A stretch of 64,000 nt of DNA from Pseudomonadota bacterium (lineage in GTDB: Bacteria; Pseudomonadota; Alphaproteobacteria; Rhizobiales; Pleomorphomonadaceae): positions 182,764 through 246,763 of the forward strand of contig JAEZHI010000031.1 of NCBI GenBank assembly GCA_023436885.1, given 5' to 3'. Shown piece after piece: positions 1-8,604 of this stretch. Under the pieces are notes generated by a model. The model saw only the letters and a program-made list of their open reading frames with translations, did no database searches and was not told the DNA's origin. A program made the translations under genes and the position numbers. Within the stretch, counting starts at the first letter, position 1, and every line of letters begins with the position of its first letter.

Positions 1-242
1 ATGGCGAGTACGCAGTGTCCGTTCGCTCGGATCTCAAAGGCGTTGGCCTTGGTCGAGCGCTCATGACGCAGATCATTCGGTACGCGCGAAAAGAGAACTA
101 CGGTCGGATACACGGCGAGGTGCTCGCTGAGAACCGCCAGATGCTGCGCATGTGCGAACGACTTGGCTTTGTACTGAAGCCGGACGAAGACAGCCCGGAG
201 ATTATCAAGGTCGTTCTTGATCTGAAATCGACCGCCGTTTGA
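1..242 (+). CDS. GNAT acetyltransferase domain, C-terminal fragment (gene begins outside window)
   Basis: The frame is open to the left edge (Gly-Glu-Tyr-Ala precedes the first possible start at 15), so this is the 3' end of a longer gene. The visible 79 or so residues carry the acetyl-CoA-binding motif GVGLGRALM and the pattern GEVLAENRQMLRMCERLGF, typical of the GNAT domain. That pattern is close to the C-terminal domain of Pat-type protein acetyltransferases, which are fused to an acyl-CoA synthetase-like region. A stand-alone GNAT enzyme is equally possible because the N-terminus is not visible. The 284 bases after the stop hold no convincing gene. Confidence 0.65.
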   Translation, partial: GEYAVSVRSDLKGVGLGRALMTQIIRYARKENYGRIHGEVLAENRQMLRMCERLGFVLKPDEDSPEIIKVVLDLKSTAV

Positions 243-526
243 CCTCGATCTACTCAGAATGTTCAAACCGCCGCAAACATCTATCGGGGATTCCCCTTAG
301 CGGAACAATATTCTCCCGGCGCAGTTTTTGCCTTGTTGCGACAGGCAAGCTAAACAGAGAGTCCTTTATTTTTAACTTCGAGAAGCAACTTCAACAAAAG
401 CGAATTTTCCTACCTCTTTAACTTAGCGTATCCACTTTTTCTTTACCGGACGGCATCAGAGTCCGCGGATTGCAAGCGTAGAGCCAGCGCGCTGCCTTAT
501 GGCAGGCGTCAATCCGGGGGGAGAAG

Positions 527-2914
527 ATGTCGCTCACGGCTTTCCTGTCGAACCGTTCGATTTCAATGAAAATCGGCGGAGGACTTATTTTCCTCGCGGC
601 GTTGGCCGCCATCGTCGGTGCAGCCGGCTTTCTCGGGCTCAGCCAGCTAGGCTTGGCGGTCGACATGACGTCGCGCTCGGCTTCGGTGCTGGCTACCGTC
701 AATGACGCCGGCAATGCCGTTACGACCTTCATTCAGAATCGCGACAATGGTGCTGTATCTGAAGCCGAGCATATGCTCGATCAGGTCAATGCCAGCCTCG
801 ACGAACTCGGCGGCAAATCCGATGCGGGACTTGCTCCCGCCTACGCGGCGGTCGATCAATTCCGCACATCCATCAACGTGCTGTCGTCGTCTTCGGATGG
901 GGTCGCAGCGTCTGCCGCCGCGACGATGGAACTGCTCTCCAACATGCAGAGCCGTGCAAGCCAGATCGAAACCGACGCTGCTGCCAAGGCCAAGGACTTC
1001 CAGTCCAAAGCCACGGATGCTTCGAAAACGGCCAATGCCTCGTCCGATCTCGCGGTGGTCGCCTATCAGATCCAAACCTTGGTACTTAAAGCCAACGAAG
1101 CACTGGCCAAGTTCGCCGTCAATGGTGATGGCAAGAACATAAGCCTTACGGCGCAGTCGGTTACGTCCGCGCGTCTTCTGGTCGATCAGCTTCGGTCACT
1201 CAGCAACTCCGATGACATCAAGGCGGAAGCCGACACCATCGAAGAGGCCGCTCAAGGGCTTGGAGCGTTGCTGCAAGGCATGCAGAGCACCGACAACCCG
1301 ATCGGCGTCGAGCAGAAGCGCCTTCTCGTTCTGGAGCGACTGGCCAACCTCACTCGAAGCACAGAAGAGATCATTCGTCTGGCAGGCGAGCAGCGCGACA
1401 CCGCCGTAAGTAACGTGCAAGCAGCGCTCGGCGACGCAGCCAAGGCGCGCGAGCTTTCAGATCTCGCCACCAGTTTCGGCGGTGAGATCGACGATCTCGC
1501 CTTGCAGACCACGACCTATCGTTACGATCCCGAGGCCGTCAGCACCAAGATGATGCTCAAGGCAGCCGATGCTGCCAAGGAAACAGGCCAGAAGATCGTT
1601 GCTGCCGGAGGAGCGGATCCCTCCAAGGATATCGACCGCTTCAAGGATGCTTTCACGAAGCTGATCGACGCCTCAAAGGCTTTCGTCGGCGCACGCGAGG
1701 ACACACGCAGCCAGTCGGCCGCCGCCATCTCGGCAATCAAGTCGGTGGTCGATGATCGCGCTGCGGCAGCCAGCCGCAATCGATCGTCAAGTACTCTCAC
1801 CATGTCCGGCACACTCGGTGTGGCGTTGCTGTTCGCGCTGATCGTCGGCGTAGTGCTATCTCGGCTTATTACACGACCGATTACCAACCTCACCGCTGCG
1901 ATGCGACGGCTGGCCACTGGCGACACCGAAATGGCCCTCGATCTTGCCAATCGCAAGGATGAGATTGGCGGCATGTTCGGCGCAGTACGCGTCTTCCGAG
2001 ACAATGCAATCGAACGTCGCCGTCTCGCCGAACAGACTGAAACAGAACAGCGGGCGCGCGCCCAACGCCAGGAAACCATCGAAGGCGTCATCAACGACTT
2101 CCGTCTCGATATCGAACAATTGGTTGGCGTCGTCGCAGGAAACGCCGACCAGATGGAGGCGACGGCGCGAGCTCTGGCCGCCATCGCAGAGGAGGCGCGG
2201 GAACGCGCCGGCACCGCCGCTTCGGCATCTGAGCTTGCTTCCGATGGCGTTCAAACGGTTGCGGCGGCTGCCGAGGAACTGTCGGCTTCGATCGGGGAAA
2301 TCTCCCGCCAGACAGGCACTGCCACTGCGGTTGCTCAGCGCGCGACGGGAGAAGCGAGGAAGACTGACGCCACCATATCGGGCCTTGCCGACGCGGCCAC
2401 TCGGATTGGCAATGTCATCACCCTGATCAAGGCGATTGCCGAACAGACCAACCTGCTAGCGCTCAATGCGACCATCGAAGCGGCGCGTGCGGGCGAGGCT
2501 GGCAAGGGCTTTGCGGTCGTTGCGTCGGAAGTGAAAAACCTCGCCGGCCAAACAGCCAAGGCAACTGAAGAAATCGCTTCACAGATTTCTCAGATCCAGT
2601 TGTCGACCGGAGAGGCTGTGGCCGCGATCCGCGCCATATCGGACATCATGGGCGAAGTCGACCGCACGACCAACATCATTGCGACCGCCGTCGATGAGCA
2701 GGGCCACGCCACCGCCGAGATATCGCTGAACGCCCAGAAGGCAGCTGGTGGGACAAAATCGGTGGCAGAGGAAGCGCTGGCTCTGACCCGTGTCGTTGGT
2801 GAAACATCTCAGTCAGCCAGCCAGGTGCTTTCCGTTTCCAACGACATGAATGATCAGGCAAACCGTCTGCGCGAAGTAGTGGAGCGCTTTATCCATCGGG
2901 TAATGGCAGCCTGA
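527..2914 (+). CDS. methyl-accepting chemotaxis protein with long periplasmic helical domain
   Basis: Membrane chemoreceptor of 795 residues. A first transmembrane helix lies at about 17-37, followed by a roughly 390-residue Ala/Ser/Asp-rich periplasmic region that looks all-helical, like the helical bimodular (HBM) sensor domain. The second membrane helix is at about 426-448, then a HAMP domain (ITRPITNL onward), and a C-terminal signalling hairpin with the highly conserved tip EQTNLLALNATIEAARAGE near residue 638. The signal goes to CheA/CheW and the flagellar motor. The start at 527 is preceded by a purine-rich site (GGGGGGAGAAG). The ligand cannot be deduced. No other chemotaxis gene is adjacent, so it is an orphan receptor. 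Confidence 0.93.
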   Translation: MSLTAFLSNRSISMKIGGGLIFLAALAAIVGAAGFLGLSQLGLAVDMTSRSASVLATVNDAGNAVTTFIQNRDNGAVSEAEHMLDQVNASLDELGGKSDAGLAPAYAAVDQFRTSINVLSSSSDGVAASAAATMELLSNMQSRASQIETDAAAKAKDFQSKATDASKTANASSDLAVVAYQIQTLVLKANEALAKFAVNGDGKNISLTAQSVTSARLLVDQLRSLSNSDDIKAEADTIEEAAQGLGALLQGMQSTDNPIGVEQKRLLVLERLANLTRSTEEIIRLAGEQRDTAVSNVQAALGDAAKARELSDLATSFGGEIDDLALQTTTYRYDPEAVSTKMMLKAADAAKETGQKIVAAGGADPSKDIDRFKDAFTKLIDASKAFVGAREDTRSQSAAAISAIKSVVDDRAAAASRNRSSSTLTMSGTLGVALLFALIVGVVLSRLITRPITNLTAAMRRLATGDTEMALDLANRKDEIGGMFGAVRVFRDNAIERRRLAEQTETEQRARAQRQETIEGVINDFRLDIEQLVGVVAGNADQMEATARALAAIAEEARERAGTAASASELASDGVQTVAAAAEELSASIGEISRQTGTATAVAQRATGEARKTDATISGLADAATRIGNVITLIKAIAEQTNLLALNATIEAARAGEAGKGFAVVASEVKNLAGQTAKATEEIASQISQIQLSTGEAVAAIRAISDIMGEVDRTTNIIATAVDEQGHATAEISLNAQKAAGGTKSVAEEALALTRVVGETSQSASQVLSVSNDMNDQANRLREVVERFIHRVMAA

Positions 2915-2939
2915 ATATTGTTAGCCGGGGGAGAAGCGG

Positions 2940-2965
2940 GCGGGTTCCATGGGGACCCGCTCGTT
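2940..2965 (+). terminator. weak intrinsic terminator after the chemoreceptor gene
   Basis: GCGGGT (2940-2945) pairs with ACCCGC (2955-2960), followed by TCGTTTCGCTTTT. It lies 25 bases past the receptor stop codon. The U-tract is interrupted, so efficiency is uncertain. Confidence 0.45.
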
Positions 2966-2979
2966 TCGCTTTTAAGTCG

Positions 2980-3019
2980 AAAATGCAATTTATTTCTTTT
3001 TATCGCTTTCTTGCATTTT
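2980..3019. repeat. 9-bp perfect inverted repeat around an AT-rich spacer, upstream of tal
   Basis: AAAATGCAA (2980-2988) and TTGCATTTT (3011-3019) are perfect complements separated by 22 T-rich bases. It lies about 82 bases before the transaldolase start. It could be a leader hairpin, a regulator site, or the true terminator of the upstream gene. Confidence 0.4.
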
Positions 3020-3101
3020 GGAGGTCCAAAGCCCATAGTCTTTAGGGATGAAAATCGGCGTCATGTCCGAAGAAGCATGAGCCTGATATGGAGTTGAGGA
3101 T

Positions 3102-4061
3102 ATGGCTTCCAAGCTGGACCAATTGCGCGAAATGACGGTGGTTGTTGCCGATACCGGTGACATCGACGCCATCAAGAAGTTCAAGCCGGTCGATTGCACG
3201 ACCAATCCGACGCTGGTGCTGAAGGCTATCGGCCTGCCGGCCTATGAGCCGATCCTGGCGGATGCGGTTGCTTGGGGCAAGAAGCAGGCTGGCAACCAGG
3301 AAGCGGCGATCAAGGCGATCGGCGATCGGCTTGCCGTGGCAGTCGGCACAGAGCTGACCAAACTCGTCGAAGGCCGCGTGTCGACCGAAGTTGACGCTGA
3401 TCTCTCCTTCGACACCGCTGCTACCGTTGAAAAGGCACGCGCCATTATCGCCGCCTACAAGGCCAACGGCGTGGATCGCGAGCGAATCCTGATTAAGGTT
3501 GCCGGTACATGGGAGGGCATCCGCGCCTCCGAGATCCTTCAGAAGGAAGGTATCGACACCAACATGACGCTGATCTTCGACATCGCCCAGGCCATCGCCT
3601 GCGCCGATGCGAAGGCGTTCCTGATCTCGCCGTTCGTTGGTCGTATCCTTGACTGGTACGTCAAGGCCGAGGGCCGCACCTTCACGCCGGCCGAGGATCC
3701 GGGCGTTATTTCCGTGCATGGCATCTACGACTACTACAAGGCGCACGGCATTCCGACCGTCGTGATGGGGGCTTCCTTCCGCTCACAGGGTGAAGTTGAG
3801 GCCCTTGCGGGCTGCGATCGCCTGACCATCTCGCCGGCCCTCCTCGACGCGCTCGCTGCCGATAACGGTAAGCTCGAACGCGCCCTGTCGCCGAACAAGC
3901 CCGGCCCGAAACCTGCCGTGGTCAACCTCGACGAGAAGACCTTCCGCTGGGCCATGAACCAGAACCCGATGGCCACCGAAAAGCTGGCCGAGGGCATCCG
4001 CCTGTTCGCCAAGGACCTCGGCGAGCTGCGCAAGATCGTCGCCAAGCGGTTCGCCGCCTAA
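3102..4061 (+). CDS. tal: transaldolase
   Basis: Pentose-phosphate-pathway enzyme that moves a dihydroxyacetone unit between sedoheptulose 7-phosphate and glyceraldehyde 3-phosphate. The 319 residues match the TalB class over the full length. Known E. coli TalB catalytic positions are conserved at identical numbering: Asp17 (VVADTGD), Asn35 (DCTTNPT), Glu96 (VSTEVDAD) and the Schiff-base Lys132 (ILIKVAGTWEG). The segment FLISPFVGRILDW is also typical. A GTTGAGGAT site precedes the start. A SorC-type sugar-responsive regulator follows, which suggests regulation by a phosphorylated sugar, although no direct operator is visible. Confidence 0.97.
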   Translation: MASKLDQLREMTVVVADTGDIDAIKKFKPVDCTTNPTLVLKAIGLPAYEPILADAVAWGKKQAGNQEAAIKAIGDRLAVAVGTELTKLVEGRVSTEVDADLSFDTAATVEKARAIIAAYKANGVDRERILIKVAGTWEGIRASEILQKEGIDTNMTLIFDIAQAIACADAKAFLISPFVGRILDWYVKAEGRTFTPAEDPGVISVHGIYDYYKAHGIPTVVMGASFRSQGEVEALAGCDRLTISPALLDALAADNGKLERALSPNKPGPKPAVVNLDEKTFRWAMNQNPMATEKLAEGIRLFAKDLGELRKIVAKRFAA

Positions 4062-4116
4062 CGACCGGTGGCTGACGGCATCATCAAGCCGGTACCTCTC
4101 AGCCCGTCTCCCCGGA

Positions 4117-4146
4117 CCGGCACGTCGACGATGGACGACGTGCCGG
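4117..4146 (+). terminator. strong stem-loop downstream of tal
   Basis: CCGGCACGTCG (4117-4127) and CGACGTGCCGG (4136-4146) form a perfect 11-bp stem with an 8-base loop, 56 bases after the tal stop. No clear U-tract follows, so it may instead stabilise the transcript end or attenuate read-through into the regulator gene. Confidence 0.5.
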
Positions 4147-4189
4147 ACGTCGGACATGGAGTTTCCTTCTCGTTCAAGGCGAGAGCAGC

Positions 4190-5143
4190 ATGCCACGGCC
4201 CCGCCGCAGCGAAGACATGATCGTCGAGATCGCCCGCCTCCGCTATGAACAGCGCCTTCCTCAAATCGAAATCGCCCGCCTGCTCGAGATATCGGAGGCG
4301 ACTGTCAGCCGGTCTCTCAAATCGGCGCTCGATCTCGGCTACATCGAGTTTCAAGTCACCCCGAAAGCCTTTCGCGACAGTGCCATCGAGCAGCGCCTGA
4401 AGACGCATCTCGGTATTCGTTTTGCCGTCGTGGTCGAAAACAGGGTCGGGTCTCACACATCGGCCGACACGCTCGGCAAAGCAGTCGCGCGGGTAATTGA
4501 AGATACGTTGAAGAGCGGCGACGTGCTGGGCGTTTCCGATGGCGCCACGGTGGCTGCCGTCGCAGCGGCTGCCCGCCGCTCACCGGCGCGTGACCTCAAC
4601 GTGGTAGCGCTGGTCGGAGGTGTCGGAGCGCCAGAGCACTACACTCATTCCTCAGAGGTTTGCCGTCGCTTTGCTTCCGGACTTGGAGCTCAAGCCTGGC
4701 AACTGCCTGTACCGGCCATCGTCGACGACGCAGGTGCCGCGCGCCTGCTCCGAGAAACCGGCACTGTGCGGGGCGTCTTTTCCATGATGGATCGGCTCGC
4801 CGTTGCGGTGGTCGGCGTTGGCGCCATATCCGCGACTGCCACAGTGTTCCGCGAAGGCTTCGTTGCTCCCGGCAAACTTGAAGAAATCCGGGCTCACGGC
4901 GCCGTTGGCACGATCTGCGGTCGGTTCTTCGGCAAGGATGGACGACCGGTCGGCACGGAGTTCGATGACCGGACGATGTCGATCTCACTCGAGCGCCTCT
5001 CCCGTGTGCCGCTCTCCATTGCCGCTGCCTTGTCGCCGCAAAAAGCGGAAGCGATCCGCGCCGCTGTCGCTGGCGGTCTCGTCAACGCCGTTGCCACCGA
5101 TGCCGAGACCGCAGAGGCACTGATGGCGCTTCCCTCTGCGTGA
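4190..5143 (+). CDS. SorC/DeoR-type sugar-binding transcriptional regulator
   Basis: A 317-residue cytoplasmic regulator. Residues 5-60 form a helix-turn-helix (RLPQIEIARLLEISEATVSR). The remainder is the SorC sugar-phosphate-binding domain, a NagB/RpiA-like fold, with GDVLGVSDGATV near the expected effector-binding loop. In this family the phosphorylated sugar releases or alters DNA binding. It lies 128 bases after tal in the same direction, separated by a strong stem-loop. A role in pentose-phosphate or sugar-alcohol control is likely, but the target is not shown by the sequence. Confidence 0.85.
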   Translation: MPRPRRSEDMIVEIARLRYEQRLPQIEIARLLEISEATVSRSLKSALDLGYIEFQVTPKAFRDSAIEQRLKTHLGIRFAVVVENRVGSHTSADTLGKAVARVIEDTLKSGDVLGVSDGATVAAVAAAARRSPARDLNVVALVGGVGAPEHYTHSSEVCRRFASGLGAQAWQLPVPAIVDDAGAARLLRETGTVRGVFSMMDRLAVAVVGVGAISATATVFREGFVAPGKLEEIRAHGAVGTICGRFFGKDGRPVGTEFDDRTMSISLERLSRVPLSIAAALSPQKAEAIRAAVAGGLVNAVATDAETAEALMALPSA

Positions 5144-5202
5144 TGCTGACAGGCTCAGGCAGTTGACGATCCTATTCTGCTTTCGCAGCTGGGAGGATCG
5201 CC

Positions 5203-5589
5203 GTGACTATCGCCGAGAAGATTATTGAGCTTGAAGCTGGCGCGCTCGATCGGTGGTGCTCTGGGGACCCTGACGCCTTCATTGATCTGTCGGCGGATGA
5301 CGTCACCTACTTCGATCCGTTCCGTGACTCGCGCCTCGATGGCAAGGCAGCTCTGAAAGCTCTGTACGACGATCTCCGCGGCAAGATATTCGCACCGCGC
5401 CACGAGATGATCGAACCCAAGGTGCAGGTGATCGGTGAGGCTGCCGTGCTGACCTTCCGCTTCGTGTCCTGGAATGGCAGCGAGGGGAAGCGCGTTGCCT
5501 GGAACTGTACCGAAGTCTACCGGCAAGATGCCAATGGGTGGCGTATCATCCAGACGCATTGGTCGTTTACTGGTGCCGGGCTTGCTTGA
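5203..5589 (+). CDS. SnoaL/NTF2-like domain protein (DUF4440-type)
   Basis: A 128-residue single-domain protein with a cone-shaped alpha+beta-barrel signature: an N-terminal helix, then YFDPFRDSRLDGKAAL and a C-terminal strand pair ending GWRIIQTHWSFT. These resemble the DUF4440/CaMKII-association class of the NTF2-like superfamily. The GTG start at 5203 is preceded by GGGAGGATCGCC, a good ribosome-binding site. Members are often small ligand-binding proteins or isomerase-like enzymes. No specific reaction can be assigned. Confidence 0.75.
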   Translation: MTIAEKIIELEAGALDRWCSGDPDAFIDLSADDVTYFDPFRDSRLDGKAALKALYDDLRGKIFAPRHEMIEPKVQVIGEAAVLTFRFVSWNGSEGKRVAWNCTEVYRQDANGWRIIQTHWSFTGAGLA

Positions 5590-5665
5590 GAGTGTCAGGT
5601 TGGCGGACAAGCCACTTGGGTATTTTGCGTAGAGGCTGCTATGCTCCATTCCCAAGCAATGGCAA

Positions 5666-6076
5666 ATGGATAACATCATGGCGGACGTGAGGGCAATCTG
5701 CGCGATCGGTCAGCGTGGACAGATCGGCCTCAATGGCGAGCTTCCCTGGGAAGGCAACCCGGAGCGAGAATTCGTCGCCGACGTCGAGCGTTTCTATGAG
5801 GTGACGCGCGGCCATGTGATGTTGGCCGGCCCGCACACCACCTCCACTCTTCCCAAGTTCATGCAGTTCGACCGCACCCTTTGTCCGGTTCGCTCCAGTG
5901 ACCGCCCGGAAGACGTGCTAGCGCGGTTTCCTGACCGCGTCGTCTATGTCTGCGGTGGTCCGGCAGTGTGGGAAGCGTATGCGCCCTTCATTCGTCACTG
6001 GGACATCAACCGCCTCCCCTACGATGGACCGGCGGACCGCTGGTTCAGACCAGAGTGGCTTGTTGCGACGCGTTGA
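5666..6076 (+). CDS. dihydrofolate reductase-like small protein
   Basis: A 136-residue protein with the DHFR-fold opening ICAIGQRGQIGLNGELPW, the motif GHVMLAGPHTT (the position of the NADPH-binding GRKT loop), and VVYVCGGPAVWEAY, the glycine pair before the last helix. It is shorter than classical FolA (about 160) and lacks the usual GR(K/R)T residues, so it may be a specialised reductase rather than the housekeeping enzyme. The start may be 5666 or the internal ATG at 5678. Neither has a clear Shine-Dalgarno sequence. Confidence 0.7.
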   Translation: MDNIMADVRAICAIGQRGQIGLNGELPWEGNPEREFVADVERFYEVTRGHVMLAGPHTTSTLPKFMQFDRTLCPVRSSDRPEDVLARFPDRVVYVCGGPAVWEAYAPFIRHWDINRLPYDGPADRWFRPEWLVATR

Positions 6077-6100
6077 CGCCATGTGATTGGCAATGGAAAA

Positions 6101-6136
6101 GGCGCCGAAGCTGTTGGCTTCCGGCGCCTTCGTTGT
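6101..6136. terminator. bidirectional terminator between convergent genes
   Basis: GGCGCCGAAG (6101-6110) pairs with CTTCCGGCGCC (6118-6128, one bulge) around a short loop, followed by TTCGTTGTTT. It lies between the DHFR-like gene (+) and the epimerase gene (-) and probably serves both. Confidence 0.65.
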
Positions 6137-6193
6137 TTCCAGGCCTGTTAAAAGCGTTTCTGAAACCTCAACGCCGCAGGATTTGTTTCCAGC

Positions 6194-6892
6194 TCAGAGG
6201 CTCTTAAGCCACTCCATGCGCTTTCCAAGATCTGGAGCGTCAAATACCAGCTTGCCGGCGACAATGGCTTCGGCTCCAGCCTTGCGCAACACGGGAACGG
6301 TTTCTTCGCGAATGGCTCCATCCGCCACCAGGATGATCCGGTGATCCTTGGGGACGCCGGCGATGTATTTCTGCGCCTCTTCGAGCCGGCGCTTTGCGGC
6401 CGGGTCGATACCATCGCGCTCGCCGATTCCGGCTCCGAACAGCGTTACGAGGCCGACGCGCGGCAAGTGACGGATCAACTTTGCTACCGGCGTATCAACC
6501 TTCAGCACAATGCCAGCAACCAAGCCGAGCTCGTTGATGCGAGCAATGCCGTTATCGGCCAACAGCGTATTCTCGGCGTGGATGGAGATGGCGTCCGCAC
6601 CGGCGGCTGCAAACTGATTGATCTGATTGATCAGAGCCGGCTCTCCCACCATCAAATGAACATGGATGGGCTTGTCGGTGATTGAGCGAATGCGGGCAAC
6701 GATCTCCGGGAACATCAGCAACGTATCGGCAAATACGCCGTCCGAAGCATCGATGTGAATGACGTTGGCATAAGGCTCGATGCGGACCACTTCATCGGCG
6801 AGGCGCAGGAGATCAGACGACCACATCGAAAATTCGGTGATCAAGTGGTCAGTCGGGAGGCGGTCGATCCATCCGGCGGCAGGGCGATTCAT
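6194..6892 (-). CDS. ribulose-phosphate 3-epimerase family protein
   Basis: A (beta/alpha)8-barrel sugar-phosphate epimerase of 232 residues. Visible family signatures are VIHIDASDGVFAD (metal and catalytic Asp strand), IHVHLMVGEP (the DVHLM equivalent), AISIHAE (metal His) and the phosphate loop IILVADGAIREETVP. In Rpe the second metal Asp follows HVDVMDG. Here the motif reads HIDASDG, so the sequence has diverged from housekeeping Rpe, and a different pentulose or hexulose phosphate (AlsE-like) is plausible. It is transcribed away from the Ser-rich gene. Confidence 0.8.
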   Translation of the reverse strand: MNRPAAGWIDRLPTDHLITEFSMWSSDLLRLADEVVRIEPYANVIHIDASDGVFADTLLMFPEIVARIRSITDKPIHVHLMVGEPALINQINQFAAAGADAISIHAENTLLADNGIARINELGLVAGIVLKVDTPVAKLIRHLPRVGLVTLFGAGIGERDGIDPAAKRRLEEAQKYIAGVPKDHRIILVADGAIREETVPVLRKAGAEAIVAGKLVFDAPDLGKRMEWLKSL

Positions 6893-6997
6893 CAGGCGAT
6901 TCTCCGGGGGTCAGAACAGGCACGGCACCTGGCATGCCGACAGCCCTCGCCGGCCGGTTGGCACGCCATGTTCAAGATTGCGCACAAGCACTTGGAT

Positions 6998-7009
6998 AGC
7001 ACTAGTGCT
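6998..7009. promoter_or_regulatory. perfect 12-bp palindrome upstream of the epimerase gene
   Basis: AGCACTAGTGCT is a perfect palindrome about 106 bases upstream of the epimerase start, and a further half-site AGTGCT follows at about 7022. It looks like a dimeric-repressor operator. No cognate regulator is identifiable. Confidence 0.35.
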
Positions 7010-7079
7010 TTCGTAGCGAAGAGTGCTTTTTTCGCGCGGCGGCCATGCCACGGCGTGACTTCCCTTTGGATAACGCAGA

Positions 7080-7102
7080 ACGGCGGAGCAAAGCCCCGCC
7101 GT
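7080..7102 (-). terminator. stem-loop downstream of the Ser/Gly-rich gene
   Basis: ACGGCGG (7080-7086) and CCGCCGT (7096-7102) form a 7-bp GC stem 25 bases past the stop of the minus-strand gene at 7127. No U-tract follows, so the assignment is tentative. Confidence 0.4.
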
Positions 7103-7126
7103 CCGGCATGCGATCAGTTGTTTATG

Positions 7127-7690
7127 TCAAGCAACCAGATCGAACAGATAGCTGGTGTTGCTCGACGATGTCGAGGAACCAGTGGCGCTGTACGAGCTCT
7201 GATTGCTCTCAGCGAGTGCATCCTGAAGCTGCTTCAGAATATCGGTGATCGAAGTGCTGGATGACGAGCTGCTATCCGTGGCATCGGTCGATTGGTCACC
7301 CTCGGGAGGCGGCCCCGGAGGCGGGCCACCCTGCGGGCCACCGGCCCCTTGCGGACCGCCTGCTCCCTGAGCACCCTTTCCCTTGGAGAAGGTGTCATCG
7401 AACACTGAGGCGAGTTCGGTGGCTTGGTCAGAGGTCAGCGTCCCGGCACTGACCTGTTGCTGGATCAGATCGGCGATCTTCTCCTTCATTGCGTCCCGGG
7501 ACGGCGGCTTGCCGCCGGAGGTCTCACTCTTGCGGCTGCTCGACAGAGTCGAGTCAATGGATTCAAGTGCTGTTTCGAGTGCGGATTGATCACTCGACTT
7601 GATACTGCCGCTGCTGATGTCGGACTGAAGCGTCGACTGCAGCCGGGCAAGCGGCGACTGATAAGTGCTGGTTGATGAGATCGAGGTCAT
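7127..7690 (-). CDS. hypothetical low-complexity Ser/Gly/Pro-rich protein
   Basis: A 187-residue protein not recognised as a named family. The N-terminal 30 residues are Ser/Thr-rich (MTSISSTSTYQSPLARLQ). Residues 30-105 form amphipathic helices with regular spacing (ALETALESIDSTLSS; DLIQQQVSAGTLTSDQATEL). A Gly/Pro hinge with the repeat GAGGPQ occurs at about 108-130, then a poly-Ser run, and the tail ends SYLFDLVA. There is no signal peptide. Composition and architecture resemble secreted or cell-surface alphaproteobacterial proteins, possibly exported by the flagellar or a type I route; this is inference. The gene is divergent from the response-regulator gene, and the 200-base gap holds both promoters. 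Confidence 0.75.
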   Translation of the reverse strand: MTSISSTSTYQSPLARLQSTLQSDISSGSIKSSDQSALETALESIDSTLSSSRKSETSGGKPPSRDAMKEKIADLIQQQVSAGTLTSDQATELASVFDDTFSKGKGAQGAGGPQGAGGPQGGPPPGPPPEGDQSTDATDSSSSSSTSITDILKQLQDALAESNQSSYSATGSSTSSSNTSYLFDLVA

Positions 7691-7890
7691 TTTTACCCTC
7701 GGGCTAGAGTCTTACGCATTACCTTCGATCAGCCAAGCGCTGCGTTCCTTAACGAGTGGTAACCAAGATGGGGATGCGGTAACAAGGCGTTTCGGCAGTC
7801 ACAAAAAGAAACATATGGATACAAAATAACTGTCTGCGCCTGCCGCCCGAATGCTAAAGCTCGGCCGTTGAATGGGGATGGCCTTTCTTC

Positions 7891-8604
7891 ATGCAGAACC
7901 ACATCCTGTTGGTCGAAGATGACAACGACATTAATACGCTGGTCTCACGCTACCTGAAGGCTAATGACTGCCGCGTATCTGTGGCACGTGATGGCCGTGA
8001 GATGGATCGTATCCTTACGACATCGCGCGTCGACATTGTGTTGCTCGATATTATGCTTCCCGGCGAAGACGGGCTCAGCATTTGTCGGCGCCTGCGCAAT
8101 ACTTCGAGTATTCCGATCATCATACTTTCTGCAAGGGGTGAGGAGATCGATCGGGTCGTCGGGCTGGAGATCGGGGCTGACGACTACGTCGCCAAGCCAT
8201 TCAGCGCGCGTGAGCTCCTGGCGCGTATTCGCGCCATCTTGAGAAGAAGTAGCCTGCCGGCTGCGAAGGCAACACGGTCGGAGGCACGCCGGTTGAACTT
8301 TGCCGGCTGGGTAATCGACACGCGGGATCGTAGTTTGACCACGCCGTCCGGAGCCAAGGCAACGCTGACCGGCGCGGAATTCGATCTGCTGGTGGCTTTT
8401 GCAGAGCGGGCAGGCATCACGCTGAGCCGCGACCAACTTCTTGAACTGACACAGGGCCGGCTCGCCGGTCCGTTCGAACGTTCGATCGATATTCTGGTAA
8501 GCCGACTGCGGCGCAAGCTGTCGCCCGACGATGACCGGTCGGAGTTCATCCGAACCATTCGTTCGGAAGGCTACTTGTTTACACCTGAAGTAACGGCCTC
8601 ATGA
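7891..8604 (+). CDS. OmpR-family response regulator
   Basis: A 237-residue two-component regulator. The receiver domain spans 1-120, with the acidic pair at Glu9/Asp10-11, the phospho-acceptor Asp53 (VLLDIMLPGEDG), and conserved Lys100 (DDYVAKPFSARELLARI). The winged-helix DNA-binding domain runs from about 135 to 232 and ends SIDILVSRLRRKL...IRTIRSEGYLF. The stop overlaps the next gene by four bases (ATGA), so the kinase is translationally coupled. The OmpR/EnvZ-like pairing suggests an envelope or metabolite signal, but the stimulus is unknown. Confidence 0.94.
   Translation: MQNHILLVEDDNDINTLVSRYLKANDCRVSVARDGREMDRILTTSRVDIVLLDIMLPGEDGLSICRRLRNTSSIPIIILSARGEEIDRVVGLEIGADDYVAKPFSARELLARIRAILRRSSLPAAKATRSEARRLNFAGWVIDTRDRSLTTPSGAKATLTGAEFDLLVAFAERAGITLSRDQLLELTQGRLAGPFERSIDILVSRLRRKLSPDDDRSEFIRTIRSEGYLFTPEVTAS

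Noticed and set aside
239..421. 60-codon frame after the GNAT fragment
   Set aside because: No ribosome-binding site, no recognisable pattern, and it overlaps the preceding stop. Treated as non-coding.
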